A stretch of DNA of 64,000 bases from contig NZ_WBUE01000001.1 in the NCBI RefSeq assembly GCF_009026145.1, positions 248,001 to 312,000 on the forward strand, in the 5' to 3' direction. The position numbers and the translations under genes were made by a program. The stretch's first letter is position 1. The number at the start of each line of letters is the position of its first letter. Positions 57,347 to 64,000 of this stretch are shown here, in pieces. The stretch is from Hyphomicrobium sp. (GTDB lineage: Bacteria; Pseudomonadota; Alphaproteobacteria; Rhizobiales; Hyphomicrobiaceae). Below the pieces are notes generated by a model, which was not told the DNA's origin, searched no databases, and saw only the letters and a program-made list of their open reading frames with translations.

Positions 57347-57925
57347 CTACCAGCCGTAGTCGAGGTCGAGGTCGCCCGCGTATTCGCCGCCGCGCAGGTT
57401 GAACGCTTCCTCGATGACGTACGGCCCGCCGCCGCTCTTCGGCTTGGACGAGAACAGCACGAAGCGCGACACGATGAACGGCTTGGAGCGAAAGGCGCCG
57501 ATGCGCTGCAGCACGCGCGCTACCTCGTCGGCGCTCGCGTACTTGAGGCGGGCGAGCGTGACGTGCGGCTTGAACTGCCGACCCTCGGGCGGCAGGCCGG
57601 CGGCACGCGCGGCGCGGTCGTTGGCGCGCGCCAACGCTTCGAGCGGCGCGGAAGCTTCGGTGCCGGCCCAGATCGAGCGCGGCTCGTTGCCGCCGAAGAC
57701 GCCGAGGCCCGCGAGGCGCAATTCGAAAGCGTCGACGTCGATCGTCTCCAGCCGGTCGGCGAATTCGGTCGCCTGCGCGTTGTCGACGTCGCCGACGAAG
57801 CGCAGCGTCAGGTGCAGGTCGTCCGGCTCCAGCCAGCGGCCGCCCCCGGGCAGCGGCACCTTCAGCCGCGCGATCTCCTCGCGCTGCTCAGCAGGAATTT
57901 CGATGCCCGTGAACAGGCGCGGCAT
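57347..57925 (-). CDS. thpR: RNA 2',3'-cyclic phosphodiesterase (2H family)
   Basis: 192 aa. The two H-x-T/S-x motifs of the 2H superfamily are HLTLRFVGDV (about residue 38) and HVTLARLKYA (about 127). FTGIEIPAEQREEI at the start matches the LigT/ThpR family. It opens 2',3'-cyclic phosphates at RNA ends to 2'-phosphates. A MITE-like inverted repeat begins 3 bp upstream of its ATG. Confidence 0.9.
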   Translation of the reverse strand: MPRLFTGIEIPAEQREEIARLKVPLPGGGRWLEPDDLHLTLRFVGDVDNAQATEFADRLETIDVDAFELRLAGLGVFGGNEPRSIWAGTEASAPLEALARANDRAARAAGLPPEGRQFKPHVTLARLKYASADEVARVLQRIGAFRSKPFIVSRFVLFSSKPKSGGGPYVIEEAFNLRGGEYAGDLDLDYGW

Positions 57926-57927
57926 GG

Positions 57928-58005
57928 CTAGTGTCCCGCTTCCGAAGCTCGCCTGAGCTCGTCGCTGGGTTGGGGGGCGAGCTTCGGAAGCAAGAGGGAC
58001 ACTAG
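57928..58005. repeat. MITE-like inverted repeat 1, CTAGTGT ends
   Basis: Arms of 26-30 bp: CTAGTGTCCC then GCTTCCGAAGCTCGCC on the left; the right arm is its complement with a 4-base insertion (TCTT). The loop is 21 bp. Begins CTAG and ends CTAG, like the neighbour below. It sits between thpR and the esterase. Confidence 0.8.
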
Positions 58006-58018
58006 AACCATAGGTTTC

Positions 58019-58091
58019 CTAGTGTGATGATCGAGAAATTCGCTCGATATCTTGCCACTGATGACGGCGAATTTCTCGATCATCACACTAG
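58019..58091. repeat. MITE-like inverted repeat 2, CTAGTGT ends
   Basis: A perfect 25-bp inverted repeat (CTAGTGTGATGATCGAGAAA at the start of the arm) around a 23-bp centre. It is the same size and has the same CTAGTGT/ACACTAG ends as the element 13 bp to its left but a different arm sequence, so it is not a simple duplicate. Confidence 0.88.
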
Positions 58092-58097
58092 TGCCTT

Positions 58098-58808
58098 TCA
58101 GCTCTTTCCGGCGGCGCGCCGCGCCGTGGCCCTGGCGATCAGCTCCTCGACGGAGGGGATGATCTGGCGCACGATCTCGGCGACGCCCTTGGAGTTCGGG
58201 TGCATGCCGTCGTTCTGATTGAGCTTGGCGTTGAGAACGACGCCTTCGAGAAAGAAGGGATAGAACACCAGCTCATGCTCCTTGGCGAGAGCCGGGAAGA
58301 TGGAGTCGAAATCCTCCGCGTAGGTATCGCCCCAGTTGGCCGGCGAGCGCATGCCGGCGAGCAGCACGGGAATGCGCCGCTGGCGCAACTTGAGTACGAT
58401 CTTCTGCAGGTTTTCGCGCGTCACTTCCGGGCTTATGCCGCGCAGCGCGTCATTGGCGCCGAATTCGAGGATGACGGCATCGACGTCGCCGTCGATCGAC
58501 CAATCGAGGCGCGCAAGGCCGGCGGCCGTCGTGTCGCCGGCGACGCCGGCGTTGCTGACGACGACATTGTGGCCGCGCTCTTTCAGCGCTTTCTGCAGCT
58601 GCGCGGGGAACGCCTGGCTCTGGCGCAGGCCGTAGCCGGACGCAAGGCTGTCGCCGAAAGCGACGATGCGAATCGGTTTGCCCGTCTCGCCGCTCGAAAA
58701 TGTGGCAGAGGCGAAAAGCAGAATGCCCGCCAGCATGTTGACGAGCACCGTTGTGGACACCACCTGTCCCAGGGCCAATACGTTGCGTCTTATCGGCATC
58801 GGCTTCAT
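58098..58808 (-). CDS. GDSL-family arylesterase/lysophospholipase (TesA-like)
   Basis: 236 aa. A membrane or signal helix (residues 15-38) is followed by SGNH/GDSL blocks: FGDSLASGYG (block I, catalytic Ser, about 52), VSNAGVAGDTTAAGLARLD (block II), EFGANDALRGI (block III, Asn, about 115) and NDGMHPNSKGV (block V, Asp/His, about 200). Such enzymes hydrolyse esters in the periplasm. As with tesA beside ybbA-ybbP in E. coli, it is divergent from an ABC ATPase/permease pair, which helps support the name. Confidence 0.9.
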   Translation of the reverse strand: MKPMPIRRNVLALGQVVSTTVLVNMLAGILLFASATFSSGETGKPIRIVAFGDSLASGYGLRQSQAFPAQLQKALKERGHNVVVSNAGVAGDTTAAGLARLDWSIDGDVDAVILEFGANDALRGISPEVTRENLQKIVLKLRQRRIPVLLAGMRSPANWGDTYAEDFDSIFPALAKEHELVFYPFFLEGVVLNAKLNQNDGMHPNSKGVAEIVRQIIPSVEELIARATARRAAGKS

Positions 58809-58904
58809 GTTTCACTCGCCAGAGTAGCAACGGCCCTTATGACGTAAAGGCGCCGTCAAGTTGAGACAAGTGTCCTTCGCCAACAGCCACGAGCAGATGA
58901 GATC

Positions 58905-59597
58905 GTGAAGAAGCCGATTGTCGTTTTGAAGGACGTGCGCCTTACGCTGACCAGCCGCGCGGGGCCTGTGAGCATCCTGCGCGACGTCGACCTCGACGCG
59001 CGCGAGGGCCAATCGCTGGCGGTGGTGGGACCGTCCGGCTCTGGCAAGACGTCGCTGCTGATGGTGACGGCGGGGCTCGAGCGGGCGACGAGCGGCAAGG
59101 TGCAGGTCGCCGGTCACGACCTTGCGGGGATGAGCGAGGACGAGCTGGCGCTGATGCGCGGCGCCGAGATCGGCATCGTGTTCCAGTCGTTCCATCTCGT
59201 GCCGACCATGACGGCGCTGGAGAACGTGGCGCTGCCCTTGGAGTTCGGCGGGGTTCCCGATGCGCAGGCGACGGCGCGCGAATTGCTGCAGGAGGTCGGC
59301 CTCGGCCATCGCACGGATCATTTTCCGGCGCAGCTTTCCGGCGGCGAGCAGCAGCGCGTCGCCATCGCGCGGGCGCTGAGCCGGCGGCCGAAGCTCATTC
59401 TCGCCGATGAGCCGACGGGAAATCTCGATCGCAAGACCGGCGGGCACGTGATCGATCTGTTGTTCGGCCTGCAGCGGCGGCGCGAGGCGACGCTGATCCT
59501 CGTCACGCACGACGAGCGCTTGGCGGCAGCGTGCGACCGCACCATCCGCATGGCCGACGGGCGCATCGAAAGCGAAACGGAGGCCCTCGTCTCGTGA
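58905..59597 (+). CDS. ABC transporter ATP-binding protein (YbbA/LolD-like)
   Basis: 230 aa. Walker A GPSGSGKTSLLMVTAGLE (about residue 42), the signature QLSGGEQQRVAIARAL (about 143), Walker B PKLILADEPTGNLD (about 163) and the H-loop VTHDER are complete. GTG is the apparent start. It pairs with the FtsX-type permease that follows with a 4-bp overlap. Of E. coli relatives, YbbA-YbbP is closest by context; the exact substrate is unknown. Confidence 0.9.
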   Translation: MKKPIVVLKDVRLTLTSRAGPVSILRDVDLDAREGQSLAVVGPSGSGKTSLLMVTAGLERATSGKVQVAGHDLAGMSEDELALMRGAEIGIVFQSFHLVPTMTALENVALPLEFGGVPDAQATARELLQEVGLGHRTDHFPAQLSGGEQQRVAIARALSRRPKLILADEPTGNLDRKTGGHVIDLLFGLQRRREATLILVTHDERLAAACDRTIRMADGRIESETEALVS

Positions 59598-62170
59598 CCG
59601 CGACGGACGCGCTCAACCCGGCACCGCGCATCGGCGAACGGCGGCGACTGCCCCTCCTCATCGGTATCGCCGCGCGCGAGTTGCGCTCCGGCCTCGCAGG
59701 CTTTCGCATCTTCATCGCCTGCGTGGCGCTGGGCGTGATGGTGATCACCGGTGTCGGTGCCGTGTCGGATGCGCTGCGCGCCGGCTTCGAGCGCCAGGGC
59801 GAGGAGATTCTCGGCGGCGACGCGACGCTGGCGCGCACGCACGTACGCGCCGAGGGCGAAGAGCGCGCCACGATCGACGCATTCGGGCGGGTGAGCGAGA
59901 GCGCGACCATGCGCACCATGGCGCGGCGCCCCGACGGCGCCGACCAGGCGTTAGCCGAATTGAAGGCAGTGGACGCCGCCTATCCTCTGGTCGGCAAGGT
60001 GGAGGTGGAAGGCGGCAAGCCGCTGCAGGAGTCGCTCCGCGCCGGCGCCGTCGTCGATCCGGCGCTGCTCGAGCGATTGAAGCTGAAAATCGGCGACGAC
60101 ATCGGGCTCGGCGCGGCGCAGGTGAAGGTCGCCGGCGCGTTGAAGTCGGAGCCCGACGGCATCACCGACCGCCTGACCTACGGCCCGCGCGTGCTTATTT
60201 CGCAAGCGACGCTCGACAGATCGGAGCTGATCAAGCCTGGCACGCTGGTGCGCTGGCGCTACGCGGTGAAGACGGGCGAGGCGCCGGCGCGAGAGGACGA
60301 GCTCATGTCGCTGCGGCAGAGGATCGAGGCGGAGCTGCCCGAGGCCGGCTTCACCATCGCCGACCGGCGCGATCCCTCGCCGCAGGTGAGCCGCTCGCTG
60401 GAACGGCTGCGCCAGTTCTTGACCCTTATCGGCTTGACGGCGCTGCTCGTCGGCGGCGTCGGCATCGCCAACGCTGTGGCGACGTTCATCGACAAGCGGC
60501 GCAAGGTCATCGCCACCATGAAGAGCATCGGCGGCACGAGCCGCATGGTGCTCGGCATTTTCCTCGCCGAGGTGCTGGCGGTGGCGGCCATGGGTGTCGT
60601 CATTGGCCTCATCCTCGGCACGCTGGCGCCGTTCGTGCTCGATGCGTTGTTCGGCGACATGCTGCCGATCGCGGCCGAGATGACGGTAACGCCGCTGAGC
60701 ATCGTAACGGCGCTCGTCTACGGCTTCGGCGTGGCGCTGCTGTTCACGCTGTGGCCGCTGGGGCGGGTCGAGCGCGTCAGCGCCTCGATGCTGTTTCGCG
60801 ACGAGGTGGCACACGAGCGCGCGCTGCCGCGCGCATGGGTGATTCTGACGACGGTCGGCATCGCCGCGGCGCTCATCGCCTTTGCCATGCTGACGTCGGA
60901 TTCAAGAAGCATCGCCATCTACTTCTCGGCCGGGCTCATCGTCGTCTTCGCGGTGTTCTACGCGCTCGGCTGGGCAGTGACGTGGATGGCGCGACGCACG
61001 CCGCGGCCGCGTCTGCCGGAGCTGTCGCTGGCGCTCGGCAACCTCGGTGCGCCCGGCGGCCTGACGCGCTCGGTGGTGCTGTCGCTTGGGGCAGGGCTTT
61101 CGCTGCTCGTCGCCGTGGCGCTGGCGGATGCCTCGCTGGTGCGCGAGCTGCAAGAGCGCCTGCCGACGAGCTCGCCCGACTATTTCGTGCTCGACGTGCC
61201 GAAGGAGGAATACGCGGCGATGCGCGAGATGATCGCAGTCCGTGTGCCCGGCAGCGTGCTGGACGCCGCACCCATGCTGCGCGGACGGCTAGTGCGCCTC
61301 AACGACGTGCCGGTGGAGGAGGTCAAGGCGCCGCCCGAAGCGCAGTGGGTGCTGAGCGGCGACCGCGGCCTGTCGTATTCCGACGAGGTGCCGCGCGGCT
61401 CGCGCGTCGTCGCCGGCGCGTGGTGGCCGAAGGAGTACGACGGCGAGCCGCTCGTGTCGTTCGAAGCCGATCTCGCCGGCAAACTGGGTCTGAAACTCGG
61501 CGACAAGGTCACCGTCAACGTGCTGGGGCGCAACGTGACGGCAACCATCGCCAACCTGCGCGAGGTGAAGTGGGAGAGCCTCGCCATCAACTTCGTGATG
61601 TTGTTCTCGCCCAACACGCTGGCCGGGGCACCCCATAACCTGCTGGTTACGATCTCGCTGCCGCACACCACGCCGCTCGCAGCCGAAGGGGACGCGATGC
61701 GCGAGCTGAGCAAAGCGTACCCCTCGATCACCGCCATCCGCGTCAAGGACGTGCTGGCGATGTTCAACTCGGTATTCGCTAAGGTGATGACGGCGGTGCG
61801 CGCCGCCGGCAGCGTGACCCTTCTCGCCGGCGCGCTGGTGCTGGCCGGCGCGCTGGCCACGGCGCAGCGGCGGCGCATCCTCGAGGCGGTAATCCTCAAG
61901 ACACTGGGAGCGACGCGCCGGCGGATCCTCGCCTCCCACTTCCTCGAATACCTGCTGCTGTCGGCGGTGACGGCGCTGTTCGCCGTGGCGCTGGGCACGC
62001 TCGCGGCGTCGATAGTCGTCACCCAGCTCATGCACATCGCCTTCGCCTTCTCTGCGGCCGCGGTGGCGCTTGCCCTCGCCTTGTCGATGGGACTGGTGTT
62101 CCTGTTCGGCAGCGCCGGCACCTGGGCGGTATTGCGGGCGCCGGCCGTGCCTTACCTGCGCTCCGAGTAA
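59594..62170 (+). CDS. FtsX-family ABC transporter permease (YbbP-like)
   Basis: 858 aa, GTG start overlapping the ATPase stop (GTGA). About ten membrane segments: one near residue 25, three at about 275-410, then LTRSVVLSLGAGLSLLVAVA and two clusters at about 480-545 and 740-850, with periplasmic MacB-like loops between. LTALLVGGVGIANAVATFID and VTLLAGALVLAGALATAQRR are FtsX-type helices. Two FtsX domains in one chain fit the YbbP type. Acts with the upstream ATPase, perhaps on lipids or lipoproteins, given the TesA-like neighbour. Confidence 0.88.
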   Translation: MTATDALNPAPRIGERRRLPLLIGIAARELRSGLAGFRIFIACVALGVMVITGVGAVSDALRAGFERQGEEILGGDATLARTHVRAEGEERATIDAFGRVSESATMRTMARRPDGADQALAELKAVDAAYPLVGKVEVEGGKPLQESLRAGAVVDPALLERLKLKIGDDIGLGAAQVKVAGALKSEPDGITDRLTYGPRVLISQATLDRSELIKPGTLVRWRYAVKTGEAPAREDELMSLRQRIEAELPEAGFTIADRRDPSPQVSRSLERLRQFLTLIGLTALLVGGVGIANAVATFIDKRRKVIATMKSIGGTSRMVLGIFLAEVLAVAAMGVVIGLILGTLAPFVLDALFGDMLPIAAEMTVTPLSIVTALVYGFGVALLFTLWPLGRVERVSASMLFRDEVAHERALPRAWVILTTVGIAAALIAFAMLTSDSRSIAIYFSAGLIVVFAVFYALGWAVTWMARRTPRPRLPELSLALGNLGAPGGLTRSVVLSLGAGLSLLVAVALADASLVRELQERLPTSSPDYFVLDVPKEEYAAMREMIAVRVPGSVLDAAPMLRGRLVRLNDVPVEEVKAPPEAQWVLSGDRGLSYSDEVPRGSRVVAGAWWPKEYDGEPLVSFEADLAGKLGLKLGDKVTVNVLGRNVTATIANLREVKWESLAINFVMLFSPNTLAGAPHNLLVTISLPHTTPLAAEGDAMRELSKAYPSITAIRVKDVLAMFNSVFAKVMTAVRAAGSVTLLAGALVLAGALATAQRRRILEAVILKTLGATRRRILASHFLEYLLLSAVTALFAVALGTLAASIVVTQLMHIAFAFSAAAVALALALSMGLVFLFGSAGTWAVLRAPAVPYLRSE

Positions 62171-62325
62171 GCCATTGATTAATTGGTAGCCTTTCAGGCG
62201 GGATAAATTCTTCGTCAGGACGGCGACTGCCCGCGGGTGCGCCTTGAAAGCGACCCGTGGGCAGAGCATATTCCAAGCGTGATTTGGCGCCTATCGCCGA
62301 AACAAAGGGATCTTAGGGAAAAACA

Positions 62326-63069
62326 ATGGCTCAGCTCGACCCCAGGTACGCACAGTCCGGTTACCCGGCCCGCACGACGGCCGCGGTAGACGAGGGCCTG
62401 CGCTCCTACATGCTCGGCGTCTACAACTACATGGCCGCCGGCGTGGCCCTGACGGGCATCGCGGCCTATCTGACCTGGTCGTTCGCCGTTGCCGACGGCC
62501 AGCTCACGCCGTTCGGCCAGATGCTGTACAATTCGCCGCTGAAGTGGGTCGTCATGCTCGCCCCGCTCGGCTTCGTGCTCTACATGTCCTTCAGCGCCGA
62601 GCGGATGAGCGTCGGCGCCGCGCAGCTAGCGTTCTGGCTGTTTGCAGCCGTGATGGGCGTGTCGCTGTCGTCGATCTTCCTCGTCTTCACCGGCCAGTCG
62701 ATCACGCAGATCTTCTTCATCACCGCGGCGACGTTCGGTGCCCTCAGCCTATGGGGCTACACGACCAAGCGTGACATCTCCGGCTGGGGCTCGTTCCTGT
62801 TCATGGGCCTCATCGGCATCATCCTGGCTTCGCTCGTCAACCTGTTCCTGCAGTCGAGCGGCCTGCAGTTCGCCGTGTCGGTAATCGGCGTGCTGGTGTT
62901 CGCCGGCCTCACCGCCTACGACACGCAACGCATCAAGGACGGCTACCTGATGGTGGCCGGCAATGCCGAGCTGGCGGCCAAGAGCGCCATCATGGGCGCC
63001 CTGAGCCTCTATCTCGACTTCATCAACATGTTCATGATGCTGCTCAACTTGTTCGGCAACCGCGAGTAA
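62326..63069 (+). CDS. Bax inhibitor-1/YccA family inner-membrane protein
   Basis: 247 aa with seven membrane helices. LRSYMLGVYNYMAAGVALTG (about 25), AAVMGVSLSSIFLVFTGQSI (about 107), TKRDISGWGSFLFMGLIGII and the C-terminal LSLYLDFINMFMMLLNLFGN are typical. Members are leak channels or modulators of membrane proteases such as FtsH; the role here is unknown. It is followed by a strong terminator. Confidence 0.92.
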   Translation: MAQLDPRYAQSGYPARTTAAVDEGLRSYMLGVYNYMAAGVALTGIAAYLTWSFAVADGQLTPFGQMLYNSPLKWVVMLAPLGFVLYMSFSAERMSVGAAQLAFWLFAAVMGVSLSSIFLVFTGQSITQIFFITAATFGALSLWGYTTKRDISGWGSFLFMGLIGIILASLVNLFLQSSGLQFAVSVIGVLVFAGLTAYDTQRIKDGYLMVAGNAELAAKSAIMGALSLYLDFINMFMMLLNLFGNRE

Positions 63070-63093
63070 GCCGAACCGGCACTGCCAAGGCGA

Positions 63094-63125
63094 GGGCCCC
63101 GGTTTTCCGGGGCCCTTTGCTTTTT
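63094..63125 (+). terminator. Rho-independent terminator of the Bax-inhibitor-1 gene
   Basis: GGGCCCCGG with CCGGGGCCC (9 bp, TTTT loop), followed by TTTGCTTTTT, 25 bp after the stop codon. Confidence 0.88.
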
Positions 63126-63137
63126 GGGCGCACCGAA

Positions 63138-63292
63138 CTGTCATCCCGGCCAAGCGAGCGGATGCGAGCGCCGAGCCGGGACCCAGCATGAAAGCCGCCG
63201 AAGGCGACGATGATTTTGCGTCTTCGACGCGCTTGACGCTGGGTCCCGGATAGCCTCCGCGTCCATGCGGACGCTCGGCTTCCGGGATGACA
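63138..63292. repeat. Dispersed intergenic repeat, copy 5 (CCCGG type)
   Basis: Opens CTGTCATCCCGGCCAAGCGA and closes CTTCCGGGATGACAA, with GGGACCCAGCATG and GCTGGGTCCCGG inside. It lies between the terminator above and the convergent DUF2794 gene. Confidence 0.8.
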
Positions 63293-63303
63293 ATCACAGC
63301 TAG

Positions 63304-63696
63304 CTACGCGGTGACGAGGCGCGGGCGGCCTTCAAGCACGGTCAGAACGCGCATCAGATCGTGGCCGCGCTTCAAGACGAGCCCGGCCGGCGCCACGACG
63401 CTGTAGGCGCCCTGCTTGCGCGCCAGCTTCGGCGCCTTCTCGATGCGGAACAGCGGGATCTCGCTGGAGCGGCGAAAGATCGAGAACACGGCGCGATCGC
63501 GCTCGATGTCGATGGCGTAGTCGCGCCATTCACCGGCAGCGACCTTGCGGCCATAGACGGCGAGAATGGCGGTCAGCTCCTGGCGGGTGAAGGTGATGCA
63601 GCGCAGAGCGTCTGAGGCCTGGCTCGAGGCGGCGTGAGGACCGCGAAAGCCGCCCGCTCGGGGCGGGCTGAAAATTATCGGTTCGGATTCGCTCAA
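63304..63696 (-). CDS. DUF2794 domain-containing protein
   Basis: 130 aa, cytoplasmic. FTRQELTAILAVYGRKVAAG, then EWRDYAIDIERDRAVFSIFR, IPLFRIEKAPKLARKQGAYS and LVLKRGHDLMRVLTVLEGRP is the complete DUF2794 pattern of alphaproteobacteria. The N-terminal 35 residues are variable. Function unknown. It is convergent with the Bax-inhibitor-1 gene across the repeat. Confidence 0.85.
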   Translation of the reverse strand: MSESEPIIFSPPRAGGFRGPHAASSQASDALRCITFTRQELTAILAVYGRKVAAGEWRDYAIDIERDRAVFSIFRRSSEIPLFRIEKAPKLARKQGAYSVVAPAGLVLKRGHDLMRVLTVLEGRPRLVTA

Positions 63697-64000
63697 CGGC
63701 GCCTCCCTGTCGCGATATCGTCATGATCGCGCCGCTCGCAGCCGATTTCAAGCCTCACGCGTCGAGCACTCATCACGGGCATATGCATCAGGTGTGCGCA
63801 ATCGGCGCAGGGGAGCACGGAAATTCCCCGACATCGTCAAATTCGCGGCCAGCCCTCGACAATCATCCGCCCCAAACGACTGCGAGAGTGACCACCGTTG
63901 CCTCTAGACCCGGTCCGGCGAAGCAGCTCGGACTCTCAGCCCCCCAGCCCCCCGGGCAGCTTCGAGGACCGGGTTTTAAGGCACACTTCCCGTAGTACTT
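63697..64000. other. 304-bp gene-free right end, with a foldable GC-rich segment
   Basis: No credible coding region. Most of the stretch upstream of DUF2794 should hold its promoter. The last 100 bases fold as a long imperfect hairpin, listed separately. A short plus-strand frame (63723-63995) has no ribosome site and no family resemblance, so it is not called. Confidence 0.5.
63890..63985 (-). ncRNA. Candidate structured RNA at the right edge (weak)
   Basis: On the minus strand GTGCCTTAAAACCCGGTCC pairs with a downstream GGACCGGGT and AGGCAAC, then CGAAGC with GCTTCG, leaving a G-rich apical loop: a rod-like fold of about 90 nt. The GCCTTAAAAC string also occurs in E. coli 6S RNA, which likewise forms a long rod, but the length and remaining sequence were not matched. 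The element continues to the window edge, so it may be truncated. Low confidence; it could be an inverted repeat without function. Confidence 0.25.

Overview
The window looks like an origin-proximal piece of the chromosome of a GC-rich alphaproteobacterium, most likely order Hyphomicrobiales (Rhizobiales). The main evidence is gene order. One minus-strand block reads hemE-hemJ-rho, mnmE-mnmG-rsmG-parA-parB. A plus-strand block reads ppsR-maf-aroE-coaE-dnaQ. Further right come secB, fxsA, a Tim44-domain gene, mltA and smr. Lineage-typical families (phasin, IalB-like, DUF2794, DUF2865, DUF1127, short HemJ) agree. I could not run a similarity search, so the genus is left open.

Layout. 0-7 kb: the start of a GNAT acetyltransferase, a phasin with a clear promoter, a Pif1/RecD-type helicase, a small exported protein, typA, and a pair of cell-wall-lytic-like genes. 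7-17.4 kb: an MHS-type transporter, an unknown membrane protein, trxB, two LysR regulators, leuC preceded by a candidate small RNA, a methyltransferase and two HExxH metalloprotease-like genes. 17.4-22.3 kb: an accessory island. A complete 2,929-bp IS1595-type element (23-bp inverted ends, perfect 8-bp target duplication) carries DUF3800-type and small passenger genes. It sits inside a regularly phased palindrome array upstream of a hipB-hipA toxin-antitoxin pair. 22.3-33 kb: ammonium transporter, YggS, leuS-lptE-holA, a PfkB kinase, coaA and hisE. 33-38.8 kb: parB-parA-rsmG-mnmG-mnmE with three ParB-box (parS) sites. 39-45.4 kb: a DUF255 protein, a sterol-desaturase-family protein, rho, hemJ and hemE. 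45.4-45.9 kb: the probable replication origin. 45.9-64 kb: ppsR-maf-aroE-coaE-dnaQ, secB, fxsA, Tim44-domain, mltA, smr, IalB-like, an RNA methyltransferase, a quinone reductase, DUF2865, thpR, a GDSL esterase divergent from an ABC ATPase/permease pair, a Bax-inhibitor-1 family protein and DUF2794.

How it fits together. Genes point away from the hemE/ppsR gap on both sides, and ParA, ParB and parS lie 8-12 kb away. This is the usual alphaproteobacterial origin-segregation arrangement. The most unusual element is the palindrome array. It has five copies of a GTTCCCG-N2-CGGGAAC palindrome at exact 50-bp steps once the IS is removed, and it ends 13 bp before the hipB start codon. The IS that split it carries two more copies, also 50 bp apart, at its own right end.

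Repeats are frequent. There are five dispersed 140-170 bp elements bounded by TGTCATCC and GGATGACA, and two adjacent MITE-like inverted repeats with CTAGTGT ends. No tRNA, rRNA or CRISPR array was found. Start codons were chosen by eye from ribosome-binding sites and family length, so several remain uncertain, as noted.
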